64,000 nucleotides of DNA, taken from Oscillospiraceae bacterium. Its GTDB lineage: Bacteria > Bacillota_A > Clostridia > Oscillospirales > Ruminococcaceae. The position numbers and the translations under genes were made by a program. The stretch spans positions 55,286 to 119,285 of the forward strand of contig SFDQ01000010.1 in NCBI GenBank assembly GCA_004558145.1, read 5' to 3'. Below, piece by piece: positions 24,393 through 33,081 of this stretch (positions are counted from its first letter, which is position 1; every line of letters begins with the position of its first letter). The notes beneath the pieces are model-generated. The model was given only the letters and a program-made list of their open reading frames with translations. It had not been told where the DNA came from and made no database searches.

Positions 24393-25288
24393 TCTACACC
24401 GTGACCTTCAACCCCGCGCTGGACTATGTGGTGCGCCTGCCGGCCTTTGAGCCGGGGGCGGTGAACCGCACCGAGAGCGAGGACATCCAGCTGGGCGGCA
24501 AGGGCATCAACGTCTCCTGCGTGCTGGGCCAGCTGGGCTTCAAGAGCGTGGCCCTGGGCTTTGTGGCGGGCTTCACCGGCGAGGCCGTGGAGGCGGGGCT
24601 GGCCCGCCGGGGGGTGAGCGCCGATTTCATCCGCCTGCCCGAGGGGCTGACCCGCATCAACGTGAAGATCAAGGCCTCTGTTGAGACCGAGATCAACGGC
24701 CAGGGCCCCCACATCCCCGCCGAGGCGCTGGAAGAGCTGTTCCAGAAGCTCGACCGCCTTGCCGCCGGCGACGTGCTGGTGCTGGCGGGCAGCATCCCCG
24801 CCAGCCTGCCCAGCGACATCTACCAGCGCATCCTGGAGCGGCTGGCCCCGAAAGGGGTGCTCTGCGCGGTGGACGCCACCGGCGAGCTGCTGGTGAAGGT
24901 GCTGCCCTACAAGCCGTTCCTCATCAAGCCCAACAACCACGAGCTGGGCGAAATTTTCGGCCGCACCCTTTCCACCGACGAGGAGATCGTGGAGTGCGCC
25001 CGCCTTTTGCAGCAAAAGGGCGCGCGCAACGTGCTGGTGAGCATGGCGGGCGACGGCGCGCTGCTGCTGGACGAGGGCGGCAATGTGCACCGGCTGGAAG
25101 CCTTCAAGGGCAAGGTGAAGAACTCGGTGGGCGCGGGCGATTCCATGGTGGCCGGCTTCGTGGCTGGCTGGCTGGAAAAGGGCGACTACGCCTGGGCGCT
25201 GCGCCTGGGCTCCGCCTGCGGCAGCGCCACCGCCTTCTCCGACACCCTTGCCACCCGGACCGAGATCGAGTCCCTTTTGCAGCGCTGA
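24389..25288 (+). CDS. fruK: 1-phosphofructokinase
   Basis: 299 residues, a PfkB-family kinase that phosphorylates fructose-1-phosphate to fructose-1,6-bisphosphate. The start MIYTVTFNPALDYVV, the LGGKGINVS segment and the C-terminal NSVGAGDSMVAGF motif (catalytic Asp in GAGD) are those of FruK. It overlaps the DeoR gene by ATGA and precedes fruA by about 130 bases. Cytosolic; it acts on the product of the fructose PTS. Confidence 0.94.
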   Translation: MIYTVTFNPALDYVVRLPAFEPGAVNRTESEDIQLGGKGINVSCVLGQLGFKSVALGFVAGFTGEAVEAGLARRGVSADFIRLPEGLTRINVKIKASVETEINGQGPHIPAEALEELFQKLDRLAAGDVLVLAGSIPASLPSDIYQRILERLAPKGVLCAVDATGELLVKVLPYKPFLIKPNNHELGEIFGRTLSTDEEIVECARLLQQKGARNVLVSMAGDGALLLDEGGNVHRLEAFKGKVKNSVGAGDSMVAGFVAGWLEKGDYAWALRLGSACGSATAFSDTLATRTEIESLLQR

Positions 25289-25415
25289 GGCGGCGGGGGC
25301 AGCCCCCGATCCTCTGGCGCACTTCACCCCGCGCCGGGTCTTTCCGGCGCAATTCCATCGCTGACCCAAAGCGGGCAGAGCCTTAGCTTTTAGAATAGAG
25401 AGAGGAAGGAACAAC

Positions 25416-25736
25416 ATGCGCATCACAGACCTGTTGAAACCCCAGAGCATTCTGCTGGGCGGTCAGGCCGCCGACAAGGCGGGCGCCATCGACACCCTGA
25501 TCGACCTGCAGGCCGCCGGCGGCCACCTGGCGGACAAAGCCGCCTACAAGGAGGCCATCCTGGCCCGCGAGGCCCAGAGCAGCACCGCCATCGAGGCGGG
25601 CATCGCCGTGCCTCACGCCAAGAGCGACGCTGTTTCGAACCCCGGCCTCGCGGCCATGACCCTTTCCCAGGGCGTGGACTACGGCGCCATGGACAAACAG
25701 CCCAGCGACCTGTTCTTCATGATCGCCGCCCCCTGA
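25416..25736 (+). pseudogene. fruA: fruA 5' fragment: fructose PTS EIIA domain, truncated by frameshift
   Basis: 106 residues carrying most of an EIIA-Fru domain, with the phosphorylation-site His67 in AGIAVPHAK. The reading frame stops right after LFFMIAAP. In the family this point is followed by about 18-20 residues (NTHLE...LSRL region) and then MDPEF. That stretch is missing, and the frame changes so that TGATG joins this stop to the next ATG. Read in the other frame, the EIIA C-terminus and the EIIB and EIIC domains continue unbroken from 25736. Adding one C to the C5 run at the junction would restore a single frame, with only the 18-20 residues lost. Real lesion or consensus error cannot be decided here. 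Confidence 0.8.
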
Positions 25737-27361
25737 TGGACCCGGAGTTCACCTCCGGCCTGCGTGCCGCCAAGACCGCCGAGGAATTTCTGGCGGTGAT
25801 CGACAAGGCCGAGGCCGCCAAGTACGGCGAGACCGGCGTGCCCGGCGTTGAGTCGGTGGACACCGCCGAGGAGGCCGCCGCCAAGGCCGCCAAGAACGCG
25901 GGCGGCGAGTACCGGGTGCTGGCGGTCACCGCCTGCCCCACTGGCATCGCCCACACCTACATGGCCGCCGAGGCCCTGGAGAAGGCCGGCAAGGCCCTGA
26001 ACATCACCGTGAAGGTGGAGACCAACGGCTCCGGCGGCGTGAAGAACGCCCTGACCGCCGAGGAGATCGCCGCGGCCGACGGCATCATCGTGGCCGCCGA
26101 CAAGAACGTGGAGACCGCCCGGTTCGACGGCAAGCCCGTCATCTTCGTGCCGGTGAGCGACGGCATCCACAAGGCCGAGGAACTGGTGAAGAAGGCGGCG
26201 GAGGGCTCCGCTCCCGTCTACCATCACCAGGGCGGCGCCGAGACCGTGGAGACTGCCTCCGCCGTGAAGGAATCCCTGGGCCGCAAGACCTACAAGGACC
26301 TGATGAACGGCGTTTCCCACATGCTGCCCTTCGTCATCGGCGGCGGCATCCTCATCGCCCTGGCCTTCCTGCTGGACGACTTTGACCCCAACAACGCTGC
26401 CAACTTCGGCATGGGCACCCCCATCGCCGCCTTCTTCAAGACCATCGGCGGCGTGGCCTTCAACTTCATGCTGCCCATCCTGGCGGGCTACATCGCCATG
26501 AGCATCGCCGACCGTCCGGGTCTGGTGGTGGGCTTCGTGGGCGGCAGCATGGCCGCGGCGGGCACCAGCTTCGCCACCATCGCCGGCACCGCCGACCCCG
26601 TTTCCTCCGGTTTCCTGGGCGCGCTGCTGGCGGGCTTTGTGGGCGGCTACTTCATGCTGGCCTTTGAAAAGCTGTGCGAAAAGCTGCCCCGCAGCCTGGA
26701 GGGCATCAAGCCCATCCTGCTCTACCCCGTGGTGGGCGTTCTCTTCATGGGCCTGTTCATGTGTGCCTTCGGCCCCATCGTCGGCGCGCTGAACACCGGC
26801 CTGACCGGCTTCCTTTCCAGCCTGGGCGGCACCAGCAAGATCCTGCTGGGCGCTGTGCTGGGCGGCATGATGAGCATCGACATGGGCGGCCCCTTCAACA
26901 AGGCCGCTTACGTCACCGGCACCGGCGCCATCGCCACCGCCCTTGCGGCGGGCGCAGGCCAGGGCGCCATCGAGTACCAGATGATGGCCAGCGTCATGGT
27001 GGGCGGCATGGTGCCCCCCATCGCCATCGCCCTGTGCACCACCTTCTTCAAGAAGAAGTTTACCGCCGACGAGCGCAAGTCCGGCGTGGTGAACTACATC
27101 ATGGGCCTGTGCTTCATCTCTGAGGGCGCCATTCCCTTCGCCGCCGCCGACCCCCTGCGCGTCATCCCCAGCTGCGTTGTTGGCAGCGCGGTGGCCGGCG
27201 CTCTGTCCATGGTCTTCGGCTGCGGCCTGATGGCTCCCCACGGCGGCATCTTCGTCTTCCCCGTGGTCACCAACGTGCTGGGCTACGTCATCAGCCTGGT
27301 GGCGGGCAGCGTCGTGGGCATGGCCCTGCTGGCGGCACTGAAGAAGAACAAGGAAGCCTGA
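25736..27361 (+). CDS. fruA: Fructose PTS EIIBC (rest of fruA, with EIIA C-terminal remnant)
   Basis: 541 residues. The first 30 are the C-terminal helix of EIIA, then a linker, the EIIB domain with phosphorylatable Cys67 (VTACPTGIAHTYMAA) and a membrane EIIC domain with about nine helices, including the conserved start HMLPFVIGGGILIAL. It imports fructose and delivers fructose-1-phosphate to FruK. ATG 25736 overlaps the previous stop (TGATG), so re-initiation is possible. No proper ribosome site precedes it. If translated, it lacks a complete EIIA and would need one from another protein. Confidence 0.88.
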   Translation: MDPEFTSGLRAAKTAEEFLAVIDKAEAAKYGETGVPGVESVDTAEEAAAKAAKNAGGEYRVLAVTACPTGIAHTYMAAEALEKAGKALNITVKVETNGSGGVKNALTAEEIAAADGIIVAADKNVETARFDGKPVIFVPVSDGIHKAEELVKKAAEGSAPVYHHQGGAETVETASAVKESLGRKTYKDLMNGVSHMLPFVIGGGILIALAFLLDDFDPNNAANFGMGTPIAAFFKTIGGVAFNFMLPILAGYIAMSIADRPGLVVGFVGGSMAAAGTSFATIAGTADPVSSGFLGALLAGFVGGYFMLAFEKLCEKLPRSLEGIKPILLYPVVGVLFMGLFMCAFGPIVGALNTGLTGFLSSLGGTSKILLGAVLGGMMSIDMGGPFNKAAYVTGTGAIATALAAGAGQGAIEYQMMASVMVGGMVPPIAIALCTTFFKKKFTADERKSGVVNYIMGLCFISEGAIPFAAADPLRVIPSCVVGSAVAGALSMVFGCGLMAPHGGIFVFPVVTNVLGYVISLVAGSVVGMALLAALKKNKEA

Positions 27362-27376
27362 ACCCTTTGAACCCCG

Positions 27377-27404
27377 CGGGGGGCCCAAGCGCCCCCCGTC
27401 TTTA
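27377..27404 (+). terminator. Terminator-like hairpin between fruA and ptsH
   Basis: CGGGGGGC (27377-27384) pairs with GCCCCCCG (27391-27398), then TCTTTAT. Likely partial, since ptsH follows within 30 bases. Confidence 0.6.
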
Positions 27405-27431
27405 TCAAAACAGACAAAGGAGAAGAAAAAG

Positions 27432-27695
27432 ATGGTCTCGACTACAACCGTTATCCGCAACCCCATGGGCATGCATATGCGCCCCGCCGGCATGTTTGCC
27501 AACGCCATGATGAAGTTCGACAGCGACGTGAATCTGGTGGCGAACGGCAAGACCGTGAACGCCAAGAGCATCATGAACCTCATCGCCGCCTGCATCAAGT
27601 GCGGCACCGAGGTGGAAGTGCAGTGCAGCGGCCCCGACGAGGAGGCCGCCCTGCTGGAGGCCGTGCGCCTGATCGAAAACGGCCTGGGCGAGTAA
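27432..27695 (+). CDS. ptsH: HPr phosphocarrier protein
   Basis: 87 residues, the normal size. His15 in GMHMRPA is the site phosphorylated by Enzyme I. Ser46 in NAKSIMNL is the regulatory site used by HPr kinase in Firmicutes. The usual GLHARPA reads GMHMRPA. It lies between fruA and ptsI and passes phosphate from Enzyme I to EIIA domains. An AAAGGAG site precedes the ATG. Confidence 0.96.
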   Translation: MVSTTTVIRNPMGMHMRPAGMFANAMMKFDSDVNLVANGKTVNAKSIMNLIAACIKCGTEVEVQCSGPDEEAALLEAVRLIENGLGE

Positions 27696-27723
27696 CCACA
27701 AAAAAGGGAAGGAGAGGTTCGAC

Positions 27724-29433
27724 ATGCTGAAGGGAACGGGCGTTTGCGCGGGCGTTGGCCTGGGCACGGCTCTGGTGGTGCAGACCCAGGAGCTGGACTG
27801 GTCCGGCGTGCAGTACGCCGGAGCCGAACAGGAAAAGGCACGCCTTGCCGCGGCGGCCAAAGCGGTGAGCGACACGCTGGCCGCCATGGCCCAGGCCATG
27901 ACCAGCCAGGTGGGCGAGCACGCGGCGGAGATCCTCTCCGGCCAGATCATGATGCTGGCCGACCCCTTCATGATCGGCCAGATGAACGAGCAGATCGAGG
28001 GCGGCGCGGTGGCCGAAGCCGCGGTGGACGCGGTGTGCGGCAGCTTCATCGCCATGTTCAGCGCGGTGGAGGACGAACTGACCCGCCAGCGGGCCACCGA
28101 CGTGGCCGACCTGCGGGACCGGCTGCTCAAGACCCTGCTGGGCCGTGAGGACCAGGACCTGGCCGCCGCGCCCGCGGGCACGGTGATCGTGGCCCACGAC
28201 CTGACCCCCAGCATGACGGTGGGCCTCAAACGGGAGAACATCGCCGGCATCATCACCGAAACGGGGGGCGCCACCAGCCACTCGGCCATCCTGGCCCGGG
28301 CGCTGGAGATCCCCGCGGTGCTCAGCGTGCCCGGGGCGCTGGAGGCCATCGCCCCCGGCGCGAAGATCGCCATGGACGGCGAGCTGGGCCACGTCTATGT
28401 GGACCCGGACGAGCGCACGGTGAAGGACTACGAAGCCCGGCGGGAGGCCTTTGAGGCCCGGCGCGCGGTGCTGAAGGAGTATCTGGGCAAGCCCACCGTC
28501 ACCGCCGACGGCCGCCCGGTGGCGCTCTACGCCAACATCGGCCGCCCGGAGGACGCGGCCCCCGCCCTGGAAAAGGGCGCGGAGGGCATCGGCCTGTTCC
28601 GCACCGAGTTCCTCTTCATGGACCGGGACGCGGCCCCCACCGAGGAAGAGCAGCTGACGGCCTACCGGCAGGTGGCGGCCCAGTTCGCCGGCGGTGAGGT
28701 CATCATCCGCACCCTGGACGTGGGCGGCGACAAGGACGTGCCGTATCTCGGCATGGACAAGGAAGAGAACCCCTTCCTGGGGCACCGGGCCATCCGCTAC
28801 TGCCTGGATAACCCGGAGCTTTATATGACCCAGCTGCGGGCCCTTTTGCGGGCGGGCGCGGAAAAGCACAACGTGCGCATCATGCTGCCGCTGGTCACCG
28901 GCGTGGAGGAACTGCGGGCGGCCAAGGCCCTGCTGGAAAAGGCCAAGGCCGAGCTTGCCGCCGAGGGCAAGCCCTTTGACGCGGACATCAAGGTGGGCGT
29001 GATGATCGAGACCCCCGCCGCCGCCCTGGTGGCGGACCTGCTGGCCCAGGAGGCGGACTTCTTTTCCATCGGCACCAACGACCTGACCCAGTACACCCTG
29101 GCGGTGGACCGGGGCAACGCCAAGGTGGCGAAGCTCTACACCGTGTTCCACCCGGCGGTGCTGCGCAGCATCAAGAGCGTGATCGCCGCGGCCAAGGCGG
29201 CACACATCCCGGTGGGCATGTGCGGCGAGGCCGCCGCCGACCCGGCGCTGCTGCCGCTGCTGCTGGCCTGGGGCCTGGACGAATTCAGCGTGAGCGCCAG
29301 CTCCATCCTGGCCACCAAGCGGTCCATCAGCCTGTGGAGCGCCGCCGACGCGGCCTTCGCGGAAAAAGAGGCCATGAAGCTCAGCGCCGCCGAGAGCATC
29401 CTCGGCTGCCTGGGTTCGATGAAAAAGGAATAA
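27724..29433 (+). CDS. ptsI: PTS Enzyme I
   Basis: 569 residues, canonical Enzyme I. It moves phosphate from PEP to HPr. Landmarks are GGATSHSAILAR with His186, TLDVGGDKDVPYL, GTNDLTQYTLAVDRGN and MCGEAAAD with Cys500. It starts 28 bases after ptsH, with AAGGAGAGG before the ATG, and ends at a strong terminator. This is the second Enzyme I in the window and the one that keeps all canonical motifs. Confidence 0.96.
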   Translation: MLKGTGVCAGVGLGTALVVQTQELDWSGVQYAGAEQEKARLAAAAKAVSDTLAAMAQAMTSQVGEHAAEILSGQIMMLADPFMIGQMNEQIEGGAVAEAAVDAVCGSFIAMFSAVEDELTRQRATDVADLRDRLLKTLLGREDQDLAAAPAGTVIVAHDLTPSMTVGLKRENIAGIITETGGATSHSAILARALEIPAVLSVPGALEAIAPGAKIAMDGELGHVYVDPDERTVKDYEARREAFEARRAVLKEYLGKPTVTADGRPVALYANIGRPEDAAPALEKGAEGIGLFRTEFLFMDRDAAPTEEEQLTAYRQVAAQFAGGEVIIRTLDVGGDKDVPYLGMDKEENPFLGHRAIRYCLDNPELYMTQLRALLRAGAEKHNVRIMLPLVTGVEELRAAKALLEKAKAELAAEGKPFDADIKVGVMIETPAAALVADLLAQEADFFSIGTNDLTQYTLAVDRGNAKVAKLYTVFHPAVLRSIKSVIAAAKAAHIPVGMCGEAAADPALLPLLLAWGLDEFSVSASSILATKRSISLWSAADAAFAEKEAMKLSAAESILGCLGSMKKE

Positions 29434-29441
29434 ACCAAAAC

Positions 29442-29474
29442 AAAAAGCGCTCCCCCGGCCGGGGGAGCGCTTTT
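29442..29474. terminator. Bidirectional terminator after ptsI
   Basis: GCGCTCCCCC pairs with GGGGGAGCGC around GGCC, with A5 on the left and T4 on the right. Confidence 0.9.
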
Positions 29475-29483
29475 CTGCTTTTT

Positions 29484-30173
29484 TCAGGCGCGGTCGAAGT
29501 TTTCCGTGGCGAAGGCCTCCAGCTGCCGGCGCATCTCCGGGCCGTATTCCGCTTCAAACGCCGCCAGCACCCGGGCGGCGAGGGCCTCGCCCGGCTGGCC
29601 GAACACGCCGGCGGCGGTCTCGGCGAAGGCGTAGAAGGTGTGGGCGCAGTGGTAGTCGAAGCCCTTGACGTACTCGGTGCGGCGCTGCACCACCGTGTCC
29701 GGGCCGAAGCCTGCGTCCCGGATGCAGAACACGCACCGGTCGGCGCAGTGCTGGGTCTCCACGGTGTAGAACTGCAGCGAGCTGCTGAAGGCCCGGGCGA
29801 TGGCCTCGTCCAGATGGCGGCAGTAGAGCTGCCCCGCCTCCAGGGCGTTCTGCTCTTGGAAGGCGGTGAACCACACGCAGGGGTACACCTCATAGACATA
29901 GTCCGGCGCGGTGCTGCGCAGGTGGGACACGCACTCCTCGCCGCCGGCCAGGGTCTCCTCGGAGGGGGCCCACTCGCAGTAGGCGCAGTAGGAGGCGTAG
30001 TTCAGTTCCTGGCCGTCCCGCACGGCCCGCTGGGCCATCCGCTCGCCCCGCTGGCGGGCGTAGTGCTTGACGGCCAGCACGAAGGCCCGCTGCCCCCGCT
30101 CGCCGAAGGCCTCGTTCAATTCCTTATACCACGCGGCGATGAGAAACACCTGCGTTTTTTCGGTAAAACCCAT
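29484..30173 (-). CDS. L-2-amino-thiazoline-4-carboxylic acid hydrolase-like protein
   Basis: 229 residues. The segment AVKHYARQRGERMAQRA and the Cys-containing middle (QHCADRCVFCI) match the family named after the ATC hydrolase of Pseudomonas. In gut Firmicutes such proteins are common and their substrate is unknown. I chose ATG 30173 (MGFTEKTQ), with AAGGAGGAG five bases upstream; a longer in-frame extension lacks a ribosome site. It is cytosolic. The DegV gene lies upstream on the same strand, with a hairpin between them. Confidence 0.75.
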   Translation of the reverse strand: MGFTEKTQVFLIAAWYKELNEAFGERGQRAFVLAVKHYARQRGERMAQRAVRDGQELNYASYCAYCEWAPSEETLAGGEECVSHLRSTAPDYVYEVYPCVWFTAFQEQNALEAGQLYCRHLDEAIARAFSSSLQFYTVETQHCADRCVFCIRDAGFGPDTVVQRRTEYVKGFDYHCAHTFYAFAETAAGVFGQPGEALAARVLAAFEAEYGPEMRRQLEAFATENFDRA

Positions 30174-30200
30174 CCTGCTCCTCCTTTTGAATACACAGAC

Positions 30201-30222
30201 GCCGCCCCCGGCAGGGGGCGGC
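30201..30222. other. Hairpin between the degV and ATC hydrolase-like genes
   Basis: GCCGCCCCC pairs with GGGGGCGGC around GGCA. The T-run is poor on the minus strand, so it is a weak terminator at best. Confidence 0.45.
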
Positions 30223-30237
30223 GGACTGCTCTGTTTT

Positions 30238-31107
30238 TTATCGCTTCGAGCCCAGGAAGAAGAGCGCCACAGTGCCGGGGCCGGAGTGAGCGCCGATGAC
30301 CGGGCCGATGGTGCCGATGTGCACTTCCTTCGCGCCCAGCTCCTTGCAGCGGTCGGCCACATACTGGCAGTCCTCGGGGCAGTCGCCGTGGCTGACGAAC
30401 ACCACCTGCTCGGCGGGGGGCACGTCGCTGGAAGCGAAGTGCTTCACCAGGCCGTCCAGGCTGGCGCGGCGGCCGCGCACCTTCTCCATGGCGATGAGGT
30501 GGCCGTCGTCGTCCACATGCAGCACCGGCTTGATGCCCAACAGGGTGCCCACCACAGCGGCGCCGCCGCCCAGGCGGCCGCCGCGCTTGAGGAACATCAG
30601 GTCGTCCACCGTGAACCAGGCGCACACCCGCATCTTGTTGGCCTCGAACCAGTCGGCCACTTCCGCAAGGCTCTTGCCCTCGTTCTTCAGGGTGGCGGCG
30701 TAGTAGACCGCCAGGCCCTCGCCCATGCTGGCCTGCAGGGTGTCGATCACCCGCACGGTGCGCTCAGGGTACTTTTCCGCCAGCTCCTCCGCCGCGAGGC
30801 AGGCGGAGTGGTAGGTGCCGGACAGACCGCTGGAGAAGGCCAGATACAGGATGTCCTTGCCCGCCTCCAGCACGGGGGAGAATGCCTCCTCGAAGGCGGC
30901 CTGGTTGATCTGGCTGGTGGTGCTCATGCCGCCGGCGCGCAGCGCGTCGTAAAAGTCATGGGGGTCCAGCTCCCGGTTGTCGGGGTAGTTGTTGTATTCC
31001 TTGCCGTCAAGGGAAAAAAGCATGGGCAGCACTTCCACGCCCAGCTGCTGCACGAGCTCCGCCGTCAGATCGGCGGTGGACTCGGTGAACAATACGTATT
31101 CAGCCAT
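30238..31107 (-). CDS. DegV-family fatty-acid-binding protein (FakB-like)
   Basis: 289 residues, a DegV protein. These bind a fatty acid and present it to the kinase FakA for phosphorylation. Family landmarks are the N-terminal FTESTADLT, the TSQINQAAFEEAF segment and SGLSGTYHSA. The start ATG 31107 follows AGAGGAG; longer extensions run into the promoter. No fakA gene is nearby. The lipid specificity cannot be read from the sequence. Confidence 0.9.
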   Translation of the reverse strand: MAEYVLFTESTADLTAELVQQLGVEVLPMLFSLDGKEYNNYPDNRELDPHDFYDALRAGGMSTTSQINQAAFEEAFSPVLEAGKDILYLAFSSGLSGTYHSACLAAEELAEKYPERTVRVIDTLQASMGEGLAVYYAATLKNEGKSLAEVADWFEANKMRVCAWFTVDDLMFLKRGGRLGGGAAVVGTLLGIKPVLHVDDDGHLIAMEKVRGRRASLDGLVKHFASSDVPPAEQVVFVSHGDCPEDCQYVADRCKELGAKEVHIGTIGPVIGAHSGPGTVALFFLGSKR

Positions 31108-31142
31108 TTTGACACACTCCTCTTTTTTTGGCTTCTTTGGAA

Positions 31143-31171
31143 ATTGTACCACATTCGGGCCTGCTTTGAAA
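31143..31171 (-). promoter_or_regulatory. Promoter of the degV gene
   Basis: On the minus strand, TACAAT with an extended TGG before it; the -35 (TTTCAA, 17 bases upstream) is weak. Confidence 0.45.
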
Positions 31172-31207
31172 AGGCCCGCCGTTGGTTTTTTAACGGGCGG
31201 AGGGGGC

Positions 31208-31238
31208 AAAAAAGCCGCCCTGCGGCCGGGGCGGCTTT
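31208..31238 (-). terminator. Terminator of the TVP38-like gene
   Basis: A 10-bp stem (31211-31220 with 31229-31238). Read on the minus strand it is followed by T6. It starts at the stop codon of the gene. Confidence 0.8.
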
Positions 31239-31239
31239 C

Positions 31240-31938
31240 TCATTTGGGCGCCAGCTTGTCGCGGCGGCGGTGCAGCCAGTCCACGATGCGCTGCTCGTTG
31301 CGGATGCACAGAAGGCCCAGCGTGCCGGTGACCGCCCCCAGCACCAGGGGCAGCACGATGTTGCCCTCGAAGAGGCTGTCGCCCGCCACGGTGCTGGCCA
31401 GCAGGGCGGGGAAGCGGGCCAGGGTGCAGATGAACAGGAACTCCCGGGGCTTCAAGGGCAGGAAGGGCCCGATGTAGGTGAGCAGGTCCTTGGGCATGCC
31501 CGGCAGGAAAAAGAGTAAGTACAAGGCGCTGCGGGCCCGCTTTTCGTCCTGCAGAAAGCGGTATTTGTGCAGCACCGCCGGGTCCACGGCTTTGGCCCCC
31601 AGGGCCCGCACGAAGTAATAGATTAGGGTGCTGCCGATGAGGATGCCCACAAGGCAGAGCAGCAGCCCGCCCACCGGGCCGTAGAGCGCGCCGGCCATGA
31701 TCTGCACCGGCTCGCCGGGCACCACGGCCACCACGATCTGGAACACCTCCAGCGCCAGGAACACCAGCATGCCCCACACCCCGTGGGAGCGCACCCACTC
31801 CACAAACTCGTCCCGGGCGGTCTGGCTGGTGATGAGGGCCCAGAGCTCGTGGCGGAAGGCCACCGCCGCCGCGGCGCACCCGGCGCACAGCAGCACCAGC
31901 ACCGCCGCCGAGGCAAGCTGTTTTTTGCTTTTGTTCAT
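31240..31938 (-). CDS. TVP38/TMEM64-family membrane protein
   Basis: 232 residues with about six hydrophobic segments. The conserved core (VVPGEPVQIMAGALYGPVGG followed by a reentrant-type loop) is that of the TVP38/VTT family, related to DedA proteins and proposed lipid scramblases or flippases. The start ATG 31938 follows GGGAGGAG by 5 bases. It lies downstream of the small lipoprotein on the same strand, with a long GC hairpin between them. Function in this organism unknown. Confidence 0.85.
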   Translation of the reverse strand: MNKSKKQLASAAVLVLLCAGCAAAAVAFRHELWALITSQTARDEFVEWVRSHGVWGMLVFLALEVFQIVVAVVPGEPVQIMAGALYGPVGGLLLCLVGILIGSTLIYYFVRALGAKAVDPAVLHKYRFLQDEKRARSALYLLFFLPGMPKDLLTYIGPFLPLKPREFLFICTLARFPALLASTVAGDSLFEGNIVLPLVLGAVTGTLGLLCIRNEQRIVDWLHRRRDKLAPK

Positions 31939-31958
31939 AGGCTCCTCCCAAAGAGTGC

Positions 31959-31985
31959 GGCCCGGCGCCCCAAAGGCGCCGGGCC
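31959..31985. other. Hairpin between the lipoprotein and TVP38-like genes
   Basis: An 11-bp perfect stem (31959-31969 with 31975-31985), loop CCAAA. No T-run follows on either strand. It may mark RNA processing or limit read-through. Confidence 0.5.
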
Positions 31986-31996
31986 GGCGGATGCGG

Positions 31997-32272
31997 TCAG
32001 CCGGCACTGCCGGAGGTGACGGCGCTGTTGCCCATGCCCTCGCTGGCGGCAAGGCTGCCGCTGCTGGACATGCCGGCGGAGGCGGAGCCGTCCATGCCGT
32101 CCTCCATGCTGCCGGACATGCCGTCTTCCATGGACGAGCCGCCCGAGGCGCTGCTGCTCATGGAAGGGGTGGGGGTGGGTTTTGCGCTGGAGGCGGGCTT
32201 GTCGCCGCCCCAGCAGCCGGCGAGGCTCAGCGTCAGGGCCAGAGCCGCCGCCACGGTCACGATGCGTTTCAT
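31997..32272 (-). CDS. Small Ser/Met-rich lipoprotein
   Basis: 91 residues. A lipoprotein signal peptide ends in LSLAGC, with Cys20 as the lipidated residue. The mature part is a low-complexity tail rich in Ser, Gly and Met, with a short repeat (SMEDGMSG, then SMEDGMDG). No domain is recognised. AAAGGAG precedes the ATG. The repetitive Met/Asp tail could bind metal or act as a spacer on the cell surface, but nothing in the sequence settles this. Confidence 0.75.
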   Translation of the reverse strand: MKRIVTVAAALALTLSLAGCWGGDKPASSAKPTPTPSMSSSASGGSSMEDGMSGSMEDGMDGSASAGMSSSGSLAASEGMGNSAVTSGSAG

Positions 32273-32301
32273 AAACGATGCTCCTTTGCAGAACGATGTG
32301 T

Positions 32302-32330
32302 GGTATAAAACCACCCGTAGTGTTCCACAA
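32302..32330 (-). promoter_or_regulatory. Promoter of the small lipoprotein
   Basis: On the minus strand: TTGTGG, a 17-base spacer, then TATACC. Confidence 0.5.
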
Positions 32331-32358
32331 AAGGCGCGCGGCTATGCGCCGCGAAGTC

Positions 32359-33078
32359 TCATTCCAGCTGGCCCGCCAGGGTCATCACCGCGGCAAGGCC
32401 CGCCACCGGGGCGGTCTCGCAGCGCAAAATGCGCGGCCCAAGGCCCACCGGCACCGCGCCGGCGGCGGTGAGGGCCGCCGCCTCCTCGGGGGAAAAGCCC
32501 CCCTCGGCCCCGGTGATGAGGGCGATGCGCTTTTGATCCTTCACCAGTGTGCGCAGGCTCTCGCCGCCGCCCTCGTAGAAAAAGAGCACCAGGTCGAACT
32601 GGTCAAAGCGGGCGGGCAGGTCCTTGACGTCCAGGGGCAGCTCCACGGCGGGCACGAGGCCCCGGCCCGCCTGCTTTGCCGCCTCGGCGGCGATGCGGGC
32701 GTAGCGGGCGTTCTTCTGCTCCTCTTTTTTGGGGGCGGCCACGCAGAAGCGGCTGAAAAAGGGCACCACGCGCACCGCGCCCAGCTCCACCGCCTTCTGG
32801 ACGATGAACTCCAGCTTATCCTGCTTGGGATAGCCGGCGAAGAGGGTCACCTCCACCGAGGGCTCGGCGGCGGTGGGGCGCTTTTCCAGCAGGGCGAACT
32901 CCACCCGGTCGGGGGTCACGGAGGTGACGGCGGCGGTGTAGTCAAAGCCCGCCCCGTCGCACAGGATGACCGCGTCGCCGGGTTTGGCCCGCATCACCTT
33001 TCCCAGGTGATGGGCGTCCGGGCCGGTGAGGGCGGCGGTGGCGCCATCTATTTCCGAAGCAAAATAGCGGTGGGGCAT
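32359..33078 (-). CDS. rsmE: 16S rRNA m3U1498 methyltransferase
   Basis: 239 residues, SPOUT-fold methyltransferase that methylates U1498 of 16S rRNA using S-adenosylmethionine. The knot region is clear: LITGAEGGFSPEE and LGPRILRCETA. The N-terminal PUA-like part starts MPHRYF. It begins 3 bases after prmA, the common prmA-rsmE pair of Firmicutes. Confidence 0.95.
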   Translation of the reverse strand: MPHRYFASEIDGATAALTGPDAHHLGKVMRAKPGDAVILCDGAGFDYTAAVTSVTPDRVEFALLEKRPTAAEPSVEVTLFAGYPKQDKLEFIVQKAVELGAVRVVPFFSRFCVAAPKKEEQKNARYARIAAEAAKQAGRGLVPAVELPLDVKDLPARFDQFDLVLFFYEGGGESLRTLVKDQKRIALITGAEGGFSPEEAAALTAAGAVPVGLGPRILRCETAPVAGLAAVMTLAGQLE

Positions 33079-33081
33079 TTT

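Noticed and set aside
25331..25350. GCGCCGG...CCGGCGC hairpin before fruA as a riboswitch or terminator
   Set aside because: A 7-bp stem with no T-run and no conserved riboswitch features. Too little to call.
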